NCBI RefSeq assembly: GCF_000349325.1
Contig: NC_020504.1
Location: 4,498,053 to 4,562,052, forward strand
DNA: 64,000 nucleotides
From: Streptomyces davaonensis JCM 4913
GTDB lineage: Bacteria; Actinomycetota; Actinomycetes; Streptomycetales; Streptomycetaceae
Direction of reading: 5' to 3'
The notes under the pieces are model-generated. The model worked only from the letters and a program-made list of their open reading frames with translations, did no database searches and was not told the origin of the DNA. Positions 1 to 8,654 of the stretch are shown here, in pieces (within the stretch, counting starts at the first letter, position 1; each line of letters begins with the position of its first letter). A program made the position numbers and the translations under genes.

Positions 1-809
1 TCCAGTACGAACGACGTCTGCGCCTTCGCGAAGCCCGGAGTGGTCGCCTCGACCAGGTACGTGCCCGCCCCTGCCGAACCCGCCGGAGGCGTCGCGCACT
101 CGGGGGCGCTCGGCTTGCGGTCCCACTTGACCGTGTAGGTGACGCTGCTGTCGGCCGCCACCCGGAAGATCAGGTTGCCCGCCGTCTTGGGGCAGTGCTC
201 CGAGGACCAGTAGTCCTCGTCGCTGTCGGCCTGAGTGATCGTCAGGACCGCGTTCTTCGGGCCGAGATCGACCTTGCAGTCGCCGCCGGAGGAGTTGGTC
301 GCGGTGAGTTCCAGCGTGGGGGTCTCACCGGGGTCGTAGGTGTTACGGGCGCTGCGGACCGTCAACTTCACCGCGCTCGCAGTGCAGTTGGGCAGCGAGG
401 AGCCCGCCGGAAGCGTGTCGCCCGCGCCGACCCCCGTACCGCCGGCGGAGCCGCCACCGGCGCTTCCCTCGGCCCCCGAGCCGCCGGAACCGGCGCCGTC
501 GTCGGTCCCGGAGCCGTCACCGGAGCCCGAACCCGCCGTGTCCCCCGAGCCGCCGTCCTCCGACTCGTCGCGCCCGCCCGGCGCCTGGCTGATCGCCGGA
601 CCGGAGCCGGAGGGCCCCGGTGTGATGGTCGACGGCGCGGGATTCTTGCCGTTGGACCCGTTGGCGCCGTTCTTGCCGCCCCCTCCGCCCGAGGCGAGCA
701 CCCACGCGATCAGCAGCGCCAACAGGGCTAGTACGGACAGCAGTACGGCCCTCCGTCGCCAGTAGATGGAGGAGGGAAGCGGCCCGACCGGATTGCGCAG
801 AGATCCCAC
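1..809 (-). CDS. Membrane-anchored protein with Gly/Ser linker and extracellular beta domain (3' part cut by window)
   Basis: Reads from a GTG at 809 and runs off the left edge, so the C-terminus is missing. The N-terminus is a short basic cytoplasmic stretch (about 25 residues), then one hydrophobic segment (LLSVLALLALLIAWVLA, roughly residues 27-43). A long low-complexity linker rich in Gly, Ser, Asp and Pro follows (about 45-130). After it comes a folded-looking extracytoplasmic part with three visible cysteines (LPNC, GGDC and HCPK contexts) and Ig-like beta character. I do not recognise a catalytic motif. No strong ribosome binding site precedes the GTG, so the start is tentative. It is divergent from mutY across about 300 bp. 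Probably a single-pass type II surface protein of unknown function. Confidence 0.7.
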   Translation of the reverse strand, partial: MGSLRNPVGPLPSSIYWRRRAVLLSVLALLALLIAWVLASGGGGGKNGANGSNGKNPAPSTITPGPSGSGPAISQAPGGRDESEDGGSGDTAGSGSGDGSGTDDGAGSGGSGAEGSAGGGSAGGTGVGAGDTLPAGSSLPNCTASAVKLTVRSARNTYDPGETPTLELTATNSSGGDCKVDLGPKNAVLTITQADSDEDYWSSEHCPKTAGNLIFRVAADSSVTYTVKWDRKPSAPECATPPAGSAGAGTYLVEATTPGFAKAQTSFVL

Positions 810-1105
810 GGCGCAAACTGTACGAGAGATCGGCGGGTTCGCTTGCCCTACCCGCCGCCCTGGGCCACAACTTTTCCGGATCATCATCCCGGAGAGCCGC
901 CGCGACCGGCGGGGAACTCCACGCCGGGGCCCGTCCGTTGATGAGAACGACGGTCGTGCCGCCCGGCCTCCTCGCGACTCCGCCCAGCGGTACGGCCGTC
1001 CCGGCCCGGTCCGCTTCCCGGCGAACCCGCGGAGCAGGTCCCGTACCCCCATGGGGTGGCGGTCCCCCCGTGCCCCCGTCCCCGCATGGCAGGATCGGTA
1101 GGGCC
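810..1105. other. Intergenic region between divergent genes
   Basis: About 300 bp between the divergent membrane protein gene and mutY. It should hold both promoters. I see no convincing -35/-10 pair, no long inverted repeat beyond a short CCCCATGGGG palindrome near 1050, and no plausible coding frame. Confidence 0.4.
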
Positions 1106-2038
1106 ATGACTGCGCCCACAGAGTCCGAAGCCCGCCCCGAGCCCCTAGGCGGCGAGGCGTCCCGCGGAGAGCCGCTGCACGCCCCCGTCATCGACTGGTT
1201 CGACGACCACGCCCGCGATCTGCCCTGGCGGCGGCCGGAGGCCGGACCATGGGGGGTGATGGTCAGCGAGTTCATGCTCCAGCAGACCCCGGTGAACCGG
1301 GTCCTGCCCGTCTACGAACAGTGGCTGGCCCGCTGGCCGCGCCCCGCCGGCCTCGCCGAGGAGGCACCCGGCGAGGCCGTCCGGGCCTGGGGACGGCTCG
1401 GCTATCCCCGCCGCGCACTGCGGCTGCACGGCGCCGCGGTGGCGATAACGGAACGGCACGGCGGTGACGTACCGACCGATCACGCGCAACTGCTCGCGCT
1501 GCCCGGCATCGGGGAGTACACCGCCGCGGCGGTCGCCTCCTTCGCGTACGGGCAGCGGCATCCGGTGCTCGACACCAACGTCCGCCGGGTGTTCGCGCGA
1601 GCGGTGACCGGGGTGCGGTACCCGCCGAACGCGACCACCGCCGCCGAGCGCAAGCTGGCCCGCGCGCTGCTGCCCGAGGACGAGCCGACGGCCGCGCGCT
1701 GGGCCGCCGCCTCCATGGAGCTGGGCGCGCTGGTGTGCACGGCGAAGAACGAGTCGTGCCACCGCTGTCCGATCGCCGCGCAGTGCGCCTGGCGCGTTGC
1801 GGGCAAGCCGGAGCACGAAGGTCCGCCGCGCCGCGGCCAGACCTACGCCGGCACCGACCGCCAGGTCCGCGGCAAGCTGCTCGCCGTACTGCGGGAGGCG
1901 CACGCGCCCGTGCCGCAGGCGGCCCTCGACCGGGTGTGGCACGAGCCGGTGCAGCGCGCCCGCGCGCTGGACGGACTGGTCTCGGACGGACTGGTCGAGC
2001 CACTGCCCGGTGGTCTGTATCGGCTGCCCGCGAACTGA
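1106..2038 (+). CDS. mutY: A/G-specific adenine DNA glycosylase (MutY)
   Basis: Removes adenine mispaired with 8-oxoguanine, limiting G:C to T:A transversions. The 310-residue protein has the helix-hairpin-helix and Gly/Pro loop (LPGIGEYTAAAVASFA, about 132-147), then the catalytic Asp of the family in VLDTNVRRV. A [4Fe-4S] cluster motif follows: Cys-x6-Cys-x2-Cys-x5-Cys in ALVC...SCHRCPIAAQC, near 212-228. The C-terminal region is shorter than in E. coli MutY, and the usual NUDIX-like 8-oxoG recognition domain is not evident, as in other actinobacterial forms. ATG at 1106 was chosen because homology begins shortly after it. The gene lies immediately upstream of the sigE operon. Confidence 0.93.
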   Translation: MTAPTESEARPEPLGGEASRGEPLHAPVIDWFDDHARDLPWRRPEAGPWGVMVSEFMLQQTPVNRVLPVYEQWLARWPRPAGLAEEAPGEAVRAWGRLGYPRRALRLHGAAVAITERHGGDVPTDHAQLLALPGIGEYTAAAVASFAYGQRHPVLDTNVRRVFARAVTGVRYPPNATTAAERKLARALLPEDEPTAARWAAASMELGALVCTAKNESCHRCPIAAQCAWRVAGKPEHEGPPRRGQTYAGTDRQVRGKLLAVLREAHAPVPQAALDRVWHEPVQRARALDGLVSDGLVEPLPGGLYRLPAN

Positions 2039-2266
2039 TCTGTATCTGTCGGCCGCTAACCGAGTCGCACGCCAAATCACCCCATAGTCCCGCCATTTGG
2101 TGCGCCGCTTTACCCCGTTCCTACTTCCGTTACACAACCGACGGACAGCCGATTGCCAGCCGCAGGCTGCTTCGGACAGCGCCGTGACAACGCCTCCGTA
2201 GCTTCATTTCCGTGCCCGACGGGGTGGCACGGAACGAAGAAAAACGGGGAATCGGAGGCGGTCAAC
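2039..2266 (+). promoter_or_regulatory. sigE upstream region with leader hairpin at 2208-2234
   Basis: This region should contain the sigE promoter, which in S. coelicolor is activated by CseB (known biology, not seen here). Visible directly: an imperfect inverted repeat with CCAAAT (2072-2077) and ATTTGG (2095-2100), and a perfect 9-bp stem TTCCGTGCC / GGCACGGAA (2208-2216 and 2226-2234) with a 9-nt loop. That stem ends 19 nt before the sigE ribosome binding site GGAGG (2254-2258), so it probably lies in the leader or the promoter. Whether it is a CseB operator or an RNA hairpin cannot be told from sequence. Confidence 0.45.
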
Positions 2267-2806
2267 ATGGCGCAGGGCGAGGTGCTCGAATTCGAGGAGT
2301 ACGTCCGCACCCGGCAGGACGCGCTGCTGCGCAGCGCGCGTCGGCTGGTGCCGGACCCCGTGGACGCCCAGGACCTCCTCCAGACGGCGCTGGTACGGAC
2401 GTACGGCCGCTGGGAGACCATCGAGGACAAGCGGCTCGCGGACGCCTATCTGCGCCGGGTCATGATCAACACCCGGACCGAGTGGTGGCGGGCCCGCAAG
2501 CTGGAGGAGGTCCCGACCGAGCAGCTCCCGGACGCCTCGGTCGACGACTCCACCGAGCAGCACGCGGACCGCGCCCTGCTGATGGACATCATGAAGGTGC
2601 TCGCCCCCAAGCAGCGGAGTGTCGTCGTGCTGCGACACTGGGAGCAGATGTCCACGGAGGAGACGGCCGCCGCCCTCGGCATGTCGGCCGGAACGGTCAA
2701 GAGCACGCTGCACCGGGCGCTCGCCCGGCTCCGCGAGGAGCTGGAGAGCCGCGATCTGGACGCACGCGCGCTGGAGCGTGAGGAGCGGGAGCGGTGCGCG
2801 GCCTAG
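2267..2806 (+). CDS. sigE: ECF RNA polymerase sigma factor SigE
   Basis: ECF sigma factor that directs transcription of cell-envelope maintenance genes in Streptomyces. The 179-residue protein has region 2 at the N-terminus (EYVRTRQDALLRSARRLV; DAQDLLQTALVRTYGRW; AYLRRVMINTRTEWWR). Region 4 is C-terminal (LAPKQRSVVVLRHWEQMSTEE, then the helix-turn-helix MSAGTVKSTLHRALARL). Start: ATG at 2267 preceded by GGAGG with 8 nt spacing; the open frame extends further upstream without a ribosome site. No anti-sigma factor gene is adjacent, consistent with SigE being controlled through transcription by CseB/CseC. Its last 13 bases overlap cseA. Confidence 0.97.
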   Translation: MAQGEVLEFEEYVRTRQDALLRSARRLVPDPVDAQDLLQTALVRTYGRWETIEDKRLADAYLRRVMINTRTEWWRARKLEEVPTEQLPDASVDDSTEQHADRALLMDIMKVLAPKQRSVVVLRHWEQMSTEETAAALGMSAGTVKSTLHRALARLREELESRDLDARALEREERERCAA

Positions 2807-3465
2807 CCAGTGCGGCCACGGAGACGACCAGGGCACGGGGAACCTCGCAGGCGGTGATCACGGCGGTGGCCGTGTTCACCGCCCTCGCCCTTTTCGTGTC
2901 CGCCTGCGCGACCGGCGGCACCGGCGCCCGCGACGAGGGCCCGGCGCACGACGAGTCGGTGGCGGGCGCCGCCGTGGCACCGACGGCGTCCCCGGCGCCC
3001 TCGTCGAGCGGCCGCCCCGGGCAGGCCGAGGTGGTCCGGCTGATCCAGGCGGATCCGCTGGTGTCGACCGAGGTCAAGCGCGATCTCAAGCCGTGCGCCG
3101 CCGACGACTACGCCATTGACACCTCCTACGGCGACCTCACCGGCGGCACCGCCGAGGATGTCGTCGTCAACGTCCTGACCTGCGGAGACGGCGTCGGGGT
3201 GGGCTCGTATGTGTACCGCGAGCAGAACGGCTCGTACGAGAATGTCTTCCAGGCCGAGGAGCCGCCGGTCTACGCACAGATCGACCGCGGCGATCTGGTG
3301 GTGAGCAAACAGGTGTACGAGAAGGGCGACCCGGTGTCGAACCCGTCCGGCGAGAACGTGATCACGTACCGCTGGAACGGGAGCCGCTTCGCCCAGGAGT
3401 ACTTCTGGCACAACGACTACGGCACGGTCGTCGAGGACACGCCCTCGCCGGTGCCGGAGGCCTGA
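2794..3465 (+). CDS. cseA: Lipoprotein CseA, negative modulator of the SigE system
   Basis: A 223-residue lipoprotein. The signal peptide has a hydrophobic core (about 20-36) ending in the lipobox V-S-A-C, so Cys38 would be lipidated and the protein anchored outside the membrane. Two short Ser/Pro/Ala-rich stretches precede a compact mature domain with two cysteines (KPCAAD, VLTCGD). The GTG start at 2794 overlaps the 3' end of sigE, showing translational coupling. In S. coelicolor, loss of CseA raises sigE promoter activity (family knowledge). How it acts on CseC is not visible in the sequence. Confidence 0.93.
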   Translation: MRGLASAATETTRARGTSQAVITAVAVFTALALFVSACATGGTGARDEGPAHDESVAGAAVAPTASPAPSSSGRPGQAEVVRLIQADPLVSTEVKRDLKPCAADDYAIDTSYGDLTGGTAEDVVVNVLTCGDGVGVGSYVYREQNGSYENVFQAEEPPVYAQIDRGDLVVSKQVYEKGDPVSNPSGENVITYRWNGSRFAQEYFWHNDYGTVVEDTPSPVPEA

Positions 3466-3568
3466 GCACCGCCGGAGGCTCGACCGCCGTCGAAGTGAAC
3501 CGATCGGGCCCCTCCATCCGATCTCTTGTAGGACGCCCACCACCACCCAGAGGACTGAGAGCACCGGG

Positions 3569-4273
3569 ATGGCAGACCAGACCCACGTTCTGTTCGTCGA
3601 GGACGACGACGTCATCCGCGAGGCCACCCAGCTCGCCCTGGAGCGGGACGGTTTCGCCGTCACCGCCATGCCCGACGGGCTGTCGGGCCTGGAGGCGTTC
3701 CGCGCGGACCGGCCCGACATCGCCCTGCTCGACGTGATGGTCCCCGGTCTGGACGGGGTCAGCCTGTGCCGCCGGATCCGGGACGAGTCGACCGTGCCGG
3801 TGATCATGCTGTCGGCGCGGGCGGACTCCATCGACGTGGTGCTGGGCCTGGAGGCGGGCGCCGACGACTACGTGACCAAGCCGTTCGACGGTGCCGTGCT
3901 GGTCGCCCGGATCCGGGCGGTGCTGCGCCGCTTCGGACACGCGAGCGGCGGCGCGCAGGCCGAGGAGGCGGGGGCGGCGGCGAACGGCGGGGTGCTGACC
4001 TTCGGCGAACTGGAGATCGACACCGAGGGGATGGAGGTGCGCCGGGCGGGCTCGCCGGTGGCACTCACCCCGACCGAGATGCGGCTGCTGCTGGAGTTCT
4101 CCTCCGCGCCGGGCACGGTGCTCTCCCGGGACAAGCTCCTGGAGCGGGTGTGGGACTACGGCTGGGGCGGTGACACCCGGGTCGTCGACGTCCATGTGCA
4201 GCGGCTGCGTACGAAGATCGGCCAGGACCGGATCGAGACGGTCCGTGGCTTCGGCTACAAGCTCAAGGCCTGA
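3569..4273 (+). CDS. cseB: OmpR-family response regulator CseB
   Basis: Response regulator of the SigE system (234 residues). It has an N-terminal receiver with the acidic pair EDDD near the start, phosphoacceptor Asp55 (LLDVMVPGLDG) and conserved Lys104 (VTKPF). An Ala/Gly-rich linker (about 128-145) joins a C-terminal winged helix (LTPTEMRLLLEF; VDVHVQRLRTKIG; RGFGYKL). Phosphorylated CseB activates the sigE promoter. About 100 bp separate it from cseA, and a 20-nt gap leads to cseC. A second ATG lies downstream, but the receiver domain begins right after ATG 3569. Confidence 0.96.
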   Translation: MADQTHVLFVEDDDVIREATQLALERDGFAVTAMPDGLSGLEAFRADRPDIALLDVMVPGLDGVSLCRRIRDESTVPVIMLSARADSIDVVLGLEAGADDYVTKPFDGAVLVARIRAVLRRFGHASGGAQAEEAGAAANGGVLTFGELEIDTEGMEVRRAGSPVALTPTEMRLLLEFSSAPGTVLSRDKLLERVWDYGWGGDTRVVDVHVQRLRTKIGQDRIETVRGFGYKLKA

Positions 4274-4293
4274 GCGGGGCGGGGCAGCGGGAC

Positions 4294-5631
4294 ATGCGGG
4301 GGATCTCCTGGCGCCGTGCGGATCTGCGCGCGGCCGATATCCGTACCGGTCTGAAGTGGAAGCTCAGCGCGGCCATCGCGATGGTCGGCGCGCTGGTGGC
4401 CGTCGCGCTCAGTCTGGTCGTGCACAACGCCGCGCGGGTGTCGATGCTGGACAACGCGCGGGATCTGGCCGATGAGCGCATCCAGATCGCGCAGCGCAAC
4501 TACGAGTTGTCCGGGCGGCCGAACTTCCCGAACGTCAAGGTCGACGACCAGGATCTGCCGGAGCCGCTGCGGGACAAGGTCCGCCAGGGGCGGCGGGCGA
4601 CGTACGTCACCGACTCGGCGGGCGGCGGGCCGGACATATGGGCGGCCGTGCCCGTACAGGACGGGCGGGTGCTGTCGCTGCACTCCGGATTCACCGACCG
4701 CAGCACCGACATCCTCAAGGACCTCGACCAGGCCCTGGTGATCGGCTCCATCGCGGTCGTCCTCGGCGGCAGCGCGATCGGGGTGCTGATCGGCGGGCAG
4801 ATGTCACGCCGGCTGCGCAAGGCGGCGGTCGCCGCCGGGCAGGTGGCCAAGGGGGAGACGGACGTCCGGGTGCGGGACGCGATCGGCGGGGTCGTGCGGG
4901 ACGAGACCGACGATCTGGCGCGGGCGGTGGACGCGATGGCGGACGCGCTGCAACAACGGCTTGAGGCGGAACGGCGAGTCACCGCCGACATCGCGCACGA
5001 GCTGCGTACGCCGGTGACCGGGCTGCTGACCGCGGCGGAGCTGTTGCCTCCGGGGCGGCCGACCGAGCTGGTGCTGGACCGGGCGAAGGCCATGCGCACG
5101 CTGGTGGAGGACGTCCTGGAGGTGGCCCGGCTCGACGGTGCCTCGGAACGGGCGGAGCTTCAGGACATCCTGCTGGGCGAGTTCATCGTGCGGCGGGTGG
5201 CGGCGAAGGATCCGGACGTCGAGGTGCGGGTCGTCCATGAGTCGGAGGTCACGACGGATCCTCGGCGGCTGGAGCGGGTGCTGTTCAATCTGCTGGCCAA
5301 TGCCGCGCGGCACGGGAAGCCGCCGGTCGAGGTGAGTGTCGAGGGGCGGGTCATTCGGGTCCGGGACCATGGGCCCGGGTTTCCGGAGGCGCTTCTCGCG
5401 GAGGGGCCCAGCCGGTTCCGGACCGGGAGTGCGGATCGGGCTGGGCGGGGGCATGGGTTGGGGCTGACCATTGCCGCCGGTCAGGCGCGCGTCTTGGGCG
5501 CGCGCCTGACGTTTCGGAATGTGCGGCCCGCGGGGGCTCCGGAGGGGGTTCCTGCGGAGGGGGCGGTGGCGGTGCTGTGGCTTCCGGAGCATGCGCCGAC
5601 CAATACCGGGAGTTATCCGATGCTTCCGTAA
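4294..5631 (+). CDS. cseC: Sensor histidine kinase CseC
   Basis: Membrane sensor kinase for cell-wall damage. The first membrane helix (about 27-48) is followed by an extracytoplasmic sensor of about 100 residues and a second helix (IGSIAVVLGGSAIGVLIGG, about 150-168). Then come HAMP, the HisKA dimerisation helix with His235 in DIAHELRTP, and a HATPase domain: N box LFNLLANAARHG, G1 box RDHGPGFP, G2 box GRGHGLGL. The protein is 445 residues. It is the last gene of the sigE operon; its stop codon lies inside a hairpin that probably ends transcription. In S. coelicolor the kinase responds to cell-wall antibiotics such as vancomycin. Confidence 0.96.
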   Translation: MRGISWRRADLRAADIRTGLKWKLSAAIAMVGALVAVALSLVVHNAARVSMLDNARDLADERIQIAQRNYELSGRPNFPNVKVDDQDLPEPLRDKVRQGRRATYVTDSAGGGPDIWAAVPVQDGRVLSLHSGFTDRSTDILKDLDQALVIGSIAVVLGGSAIGVLIGGQMSRRLRKAAVAAGQVAKGETDVRVRDAIGGVVRDETDDLARAVDAMADALQQRLEAERRVTADIAHELRTPVTGLLTAAELLPPGRPTELVLDRAKAMRTLVEDVLEVARLDGASERAELQDILLGEFIVRRVAAKDPDVEVRVVHESEVTTDPRRLERVLFNLLANAARHGKPPVEVSVEGRVIRVRDHGPGFPEALLAEGPSRFRTGSADRAGRGHGLGLTIAAGQARVLGARLTFRNVRPAGAPEGVPAEGAVAVLWLPEHAPTNTGSYPMLP

Positions 5632-5657
5632 CTCCCCGCGCCCCTTTGGGGAGTTCT
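5630..5657. terminator. Hairpin at cseC end, copy of a dispersed repeat
   Basis: AACTCCCC (5630-5637) pairs perfectly with GGGGAGTT (5648-5655) across a GCGCCCCTTT loop. It sits exactly where cseC and the convergent MFS gene end, so it could serve both directions. The sequence TCCCCGCGCCCCTTTNGGGA plus GTTCT recurs at 50123-50147 with one mismatch. Confidence 0.7.
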
Positions 5658-5668
5658 CCCGCCCGTAG

Positions 5669-7240
5669 TTACACCGTTTCCGCCACCGACGCCTGCGGAG
5701 TCGCCGCCTTCTCCTCCTTCGGGCCCGCCCCCTTCAGCGGGACCTCCTTCACGAACACCGCGGCGATGAGCGAGACGACCGCCACTGCCGCTCCGAGCAG
5801 GAACGCGGAGTGCGTGCCCGCGGAGACCGCGTGCTGGTAGGCCTCCCGCGCCGCCTCGGGCAGCTTCGCCAGGCTCGCCGCGTCCAGTTGGGCGGACTGC
5901 TCGGTGACCTTGGAGCCGAGCGACCCGGCGCGTTCGGCCATGACGTCCTGGACGCGGTTGTTGAAGAGCGCGCCCATGATCGCGACGCCGAAGGAGGAGC
6001 CGAGGGTGCGGAAGAGGGTGGTGGAGGAGGACGCCACGCCCATGTCCTTCATCTCCACGCTGTTCTGCGCGACCAGCATGGTGATCTGCATCAGGCAGCC
6101 CATGCCGAGTCCGACGACGGCCATGAAGACACCGGAGGTGAAGCGGGAGGTGCCGGTGTCCATCGTCGAGAGCAGGTAGAGGCCGAGGACCATCAGGACG
6201 CTGCCGAGGACCGGGAAGACGTAGTAGCGGCCGGAGTTGGTGGTGACCCGGCCCGCGACCATCGAGGTCACCAGCATCGCGCCGAGCATCGGCAGGAGCA
6301 GCAGCCCGGAGTTGGTGGCGGAGGCGCCCTGCACGGCCTGCTGGTACAGCGGCAGGAAGAGCGTGGCGCCGAACATCACGAAGCCGGCGATGAAGCCGAT
6401 GACGGACATCAGCGTGAAGTTGCGGCTGCGGAAGATGTGCAGCGGCACCACCGGCTCGGCGGCCCTGGTCTGCCAGAACACGAACCCGACGAGGGAGGCC
6501 ACGCCGATGCCGATCAGCTCCATGATCCGCGCGGACGTCCAGGCGTACTCCGTGCCGCCCCAGGTGGTGACCAGCACGGTCGCGGTGATGCCGATGGTCA
6601 GCAGACCGGCGCCCAGATAGTCGATCCGCGCCTGCGCCCGCTTCTTCGGCAGATGCAGGACCGCGCTGATGGCGGCCAGGGCGACGACGCCGAGCGGGAG
6701 GTTGATGTAGAAGGCCCAGCGCCAGCCCCAGTGGTCGGTGATGGTGCCGCCGACCAGCGGACCTCCGATCATGGCAAGCGCCATGACGCCGGCCATCATG
6801 CCCTGGTACTTGCCGCGCTCGCGGGGCGGGATCAGGTCGCCGATGATCGCCATCACACCGACCATGAGTCCGCCGGCGCCGAGGCCCTGCACCGCGCGGA
6901 AGCCGATCAGCTGGCCCATGTCCTGGGCCATGCCGCTGAGCGCGGAGCCGATCAGGAACAGCACGATCGAGCTCATGAAGACGCCCTTGCGGCCGTACAT
7001 GTCGCCGAGCTTGCCCCACAGCGGGGTGGAGGCGGCCGTGGCGAGGGTGTACGCGGTGACGACCCACGAGAGGTGTTCGAGCCCGCCCAGTTCACCCACG
7101 ATCGTCGGCATCGCCGTACCGATGATCATGTTGTCGAGCATCGCGAGCATCATCGTGATCATGAGCGCGAGAAGCACCACGCGCACGCTCTTGGGCTGTT
7201 CCTCCGGTACCGCGTCGTCCGTGGACTGCGTCTGCGCCAT
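5669..7240 (-). CDS. MFS drug exporter, DHA2 (14-TM) family
   Basis: Proton-driven multidrug efflux pump (523 residues) of the EmrB/QacA type. The first helix region (VVLLALMITMMLAMLDNMIIGTAMPTI) carries the family motif D1 with Asp in LDNMI. Motif A follows helix 2 (LWGKLGDMYGRKGVF), and motif C lies in helix 5 (AMIGGPLVGGTITDHWGWRWAFYINLP). ATG 7240 is preceded by GGGGGAG at good spacing; a GTG nine bases upstream is possible. It is divergently transcribed from a TetR regulator, a classic efflux-repressor arrangement. The substrate is not predictable from sequence. Confidence 0.92.
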   Translation of the reverse strand: MAQTQSTDDAVPEEQPKSVRVVLLALMITMMLAMLDNMIIGTAMPTIVGELGGLEHLSWVVTAYTLATAASTPLWGKLGDMYGRKGVFMSSIVLFLIGSALSGMAQDMGQLIGFRAVQGLGAGGLMVGVMAIIGDLIPPRERGKYQGMMAGVMALAMIGGPLVGGTITDHWGWRWAFYINLPLGVVALAAISAVLHLPKKRAQARIDYLGAGLLTIGITATVLVTTWGGTEYAWTSARIMELIGIGVASLVGFVFWQTRAAEPVVPLHIFRSRNFTLMSVIGFIAGFVMFGATLFLPLYQQAVQGASATNSGLLLLPMLGAMLVTSMVAGRVTTNSGRYYVFPVLGSVLMVLGLYLLSTMDTGTSRFTSGVFMAVVGLGMGCLMQITMLVAQNSVEMKDMGVASSSTTLFRTLGSSFGVAIMGALFNNRVQDVMAERAGSLGSKVTEQSAQLDAASLAKLPEAAREAYQHAVSAGTHSAFLLGAAVAVVSLIAAVFVKEVPLKGAGPKEEKAATPQASVAETV

Positions 7241-7260
7241 GGCTCCCACTCCCCCAGCTA

Positions 7261-7331
7261 CTTACTTGCCGCCCGGCAAGTTGTCTACACTTCAGGAAAG
7301 TAGAGGCGTAACTAGCCGGGCGTCAAGTAAG
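7261..7331. promoter_or_regulatory. Two-copy operator between MFS exporter and TetR genes
   Basis: ACTTGCCG-CC-CGGCAAGT (7264-7281) is a perfect palindrome with 8-bp arms. The larger block CTTACTTGCCGCCCGG (7261-7276) reappears in inverted orientation, with one mismatch, as CCGGGCGTCAAGTAAG (7316-7331) just before the TetR ribosome site. The two copies flank the likely divergent promoters, as expected for TetR autorepression plus repression of the pump. Confidence 0.7.
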
Positions 7332-7358
7332 TTTTTGGCAAGCGCGAGGAGTACGAGG

Positions 7359-7964
7359 ATGGGTGGCATGGGCGGCACGGATGGCACCAAGCAGCGGCGC
7401 CGCGGTAACACCCGTCAGCGCATCCAGGACGTGGCACTCGAACTCTTCGCCGAGCAGGGGTACGAGAAGACCTCGCTGCGGGAGATCGCCGAGCGCCTGG
7501 ACGTCACCAAGGCAGCGCTCTACTACCACTTCAAGACCAAGGAAGAGATCATCGTCAGCCTCTTCGAGGACCTGACGAAGCCGATCGAGGAACTGATCGC
7601 CTGGGGCCGGGAGCAGCCGAACACCCTGGAGACCAAGCGGGAACTGCTACGGCGCTACGGCGTGGCGCTGACCGAGGCGGAACCCCTGTTCCGCTTCATG
7701 CAGGAGAACCAGGCGACCGTACGGGACCTCAGCATCGGCATGATGTTCAAGAACCGCATGAAGGGCATGCGGGAGATCGTCATCGACCCCGACGCCGACC
7801 TGGTCGACCAGGTCCGCTGCATCAGCGCCCTGTTCACCATGCACGCCGGGATGTTCGTCTTCCAGGAACTCGCAGGCGACCCCGAGGACAAGCGCGAAGC
7901 TGTCCTGGAGGTCGCCATCGATCTGATCACCCAGGCGCACGGCGGCGCCCGGAAGTCTTCTTAG
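7359..7964 (+). CDS. TetR-family transcriptional regulator
   Basis: A 201-residue repressor. The N-terminal helix-turn-helix is clear: RQRIQDVALELFAEQGYEKT, SLREIAERLDVTKAALYYHF, KTKEEII (about 15-65). The ligand-binding C-terminal domain is divergent, as usual. ATG 7359 has GAGGA nine bases upstream; the frame is open for another 600 bases upstream, but that is antisense to the pump gene. It is divergent from the MFS exporter and probably controls it and itself through the palindromes at 7261-7331. The inducer is unknown. Confidence 0.9.
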   Translation: MGGMGGTDGTKQRRRGNTRQRIQDVALELFAEQGYEKTSLREIAERLDVTKAALYYHFKTKEEIIVSLFEDLTKPIEELIAWGREQPNTLETKRELLRRYGVALTEAEPLFRFMQENQATVRDLSIGMMFKNRMKGMREIVIDPDADLVDQVRCISALFTMHAGMFVFQELAGDPEDKREAVLEVAIDLITQAHGGARKSS

Positions 7965-7976
7965 CCGGAAGTCTTC

Positions 7977-8624
7977 TCAGAGAGACAGGCCCTTGCCGCG
8001 CAGGAAGGCGACCGGGTCGACCGCCGAGCCGTAGTTGGCGGTGGTGCGGATCTCGAAGTGCAGGTGCGGGCCGCTGGAGTTGCCGGTGTTGCCGGACAGG
8101 GCGACCTTCTGGCCGGTCTTGACGACCTGGCCGACCTTCACCTGGATCTTCGACAGGTGGGCGTACTGCGAGTAGGTGCCGTTGCCGTGCTTGATGACGA
8201 CGGCGTTGCCGTAGGCGGGGCCGTCACCGGCGCCGTTGCCGCCGGCCTTGACGACGGTGCCGCCGTGCGCGGCGTAGACCTGGGTGCCGCTGGCGACGGC
8301 GAAGTCCTGGCCGCTGTGGGTGGACTGCCACATGGCGCCGTTCTGGGCGAAGCTCGCGGACTTCGTGTACTTCTTCACCGGCTTGGCCCAGGAGACGGCC
8401 TTCTTGGCCTTCGCGGCCTTGGCGGTCTTGGCGGTCTTCGCGGCGGTCGCGGCCTTGGCGGTGGTCGCGGTCTTGGCGGTGGTGGCGGTCTTGGCGGCGG
8501 GCTCCACGGCCGAGGCGACTCCGGCCCCCAGCACGACCGTCGCCCCCAGGGCGGCGGCCACTGCGGCGACGCGGTTGCGGAGCAGGGTCGTACGGGAAGA
8601 GCGGACGGAGACGCGCTGGGACAT
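7977..8624 (-). CDS. Secreted M23-family peptidoglycan endopeptidase
   Basis: A 215-residue exported protein. The signal peptide (residues 1 to about 40) has an Arg-rich start, a hydrophobic AAVAAALGATVVLGAGVASA core and an AxA-like cleavage site. A linker of Lys/Ala/Thr repeats (AKTATTAKTATT type, about 45-75) follows, then a LytM/M23 domain. Zinc-site motifs are visible: H-x3-D in HSGQDFA, and HLHFE near the C-terminus. It probably cuts cross-links in cell-wall peptidoglycan. ATG 8624 is preceded by GAGG at good spacing; the open frame upstream lacks a signal peptide. The linker may bind anionic wall polymers (inference). Confidence 0.92.
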   Translation of the reverse strand: MSQRVSVRSSRTTLLRNRVAAVAAALGATVVLGAGVASAVEPAAKTATTAKTATTAKAATAAKTAKTAKAAKAKKAVSWAKPVKKYTKSASFAQNGAMWQSTHSGQDFAVASGTQVYAAHGGTVVKAGGNGAGDGPAYGNAVVIKHGNGTYSQYAHLSKIQVKVGQVVKTGQKVALSGNTGNSSGPHLHFEIRTTANYGSAVDPVAFLRGKGLSL

Positions 8625-8654
8625 CAGAACCTCGGGGGGTCGGGGACAGAGAGA

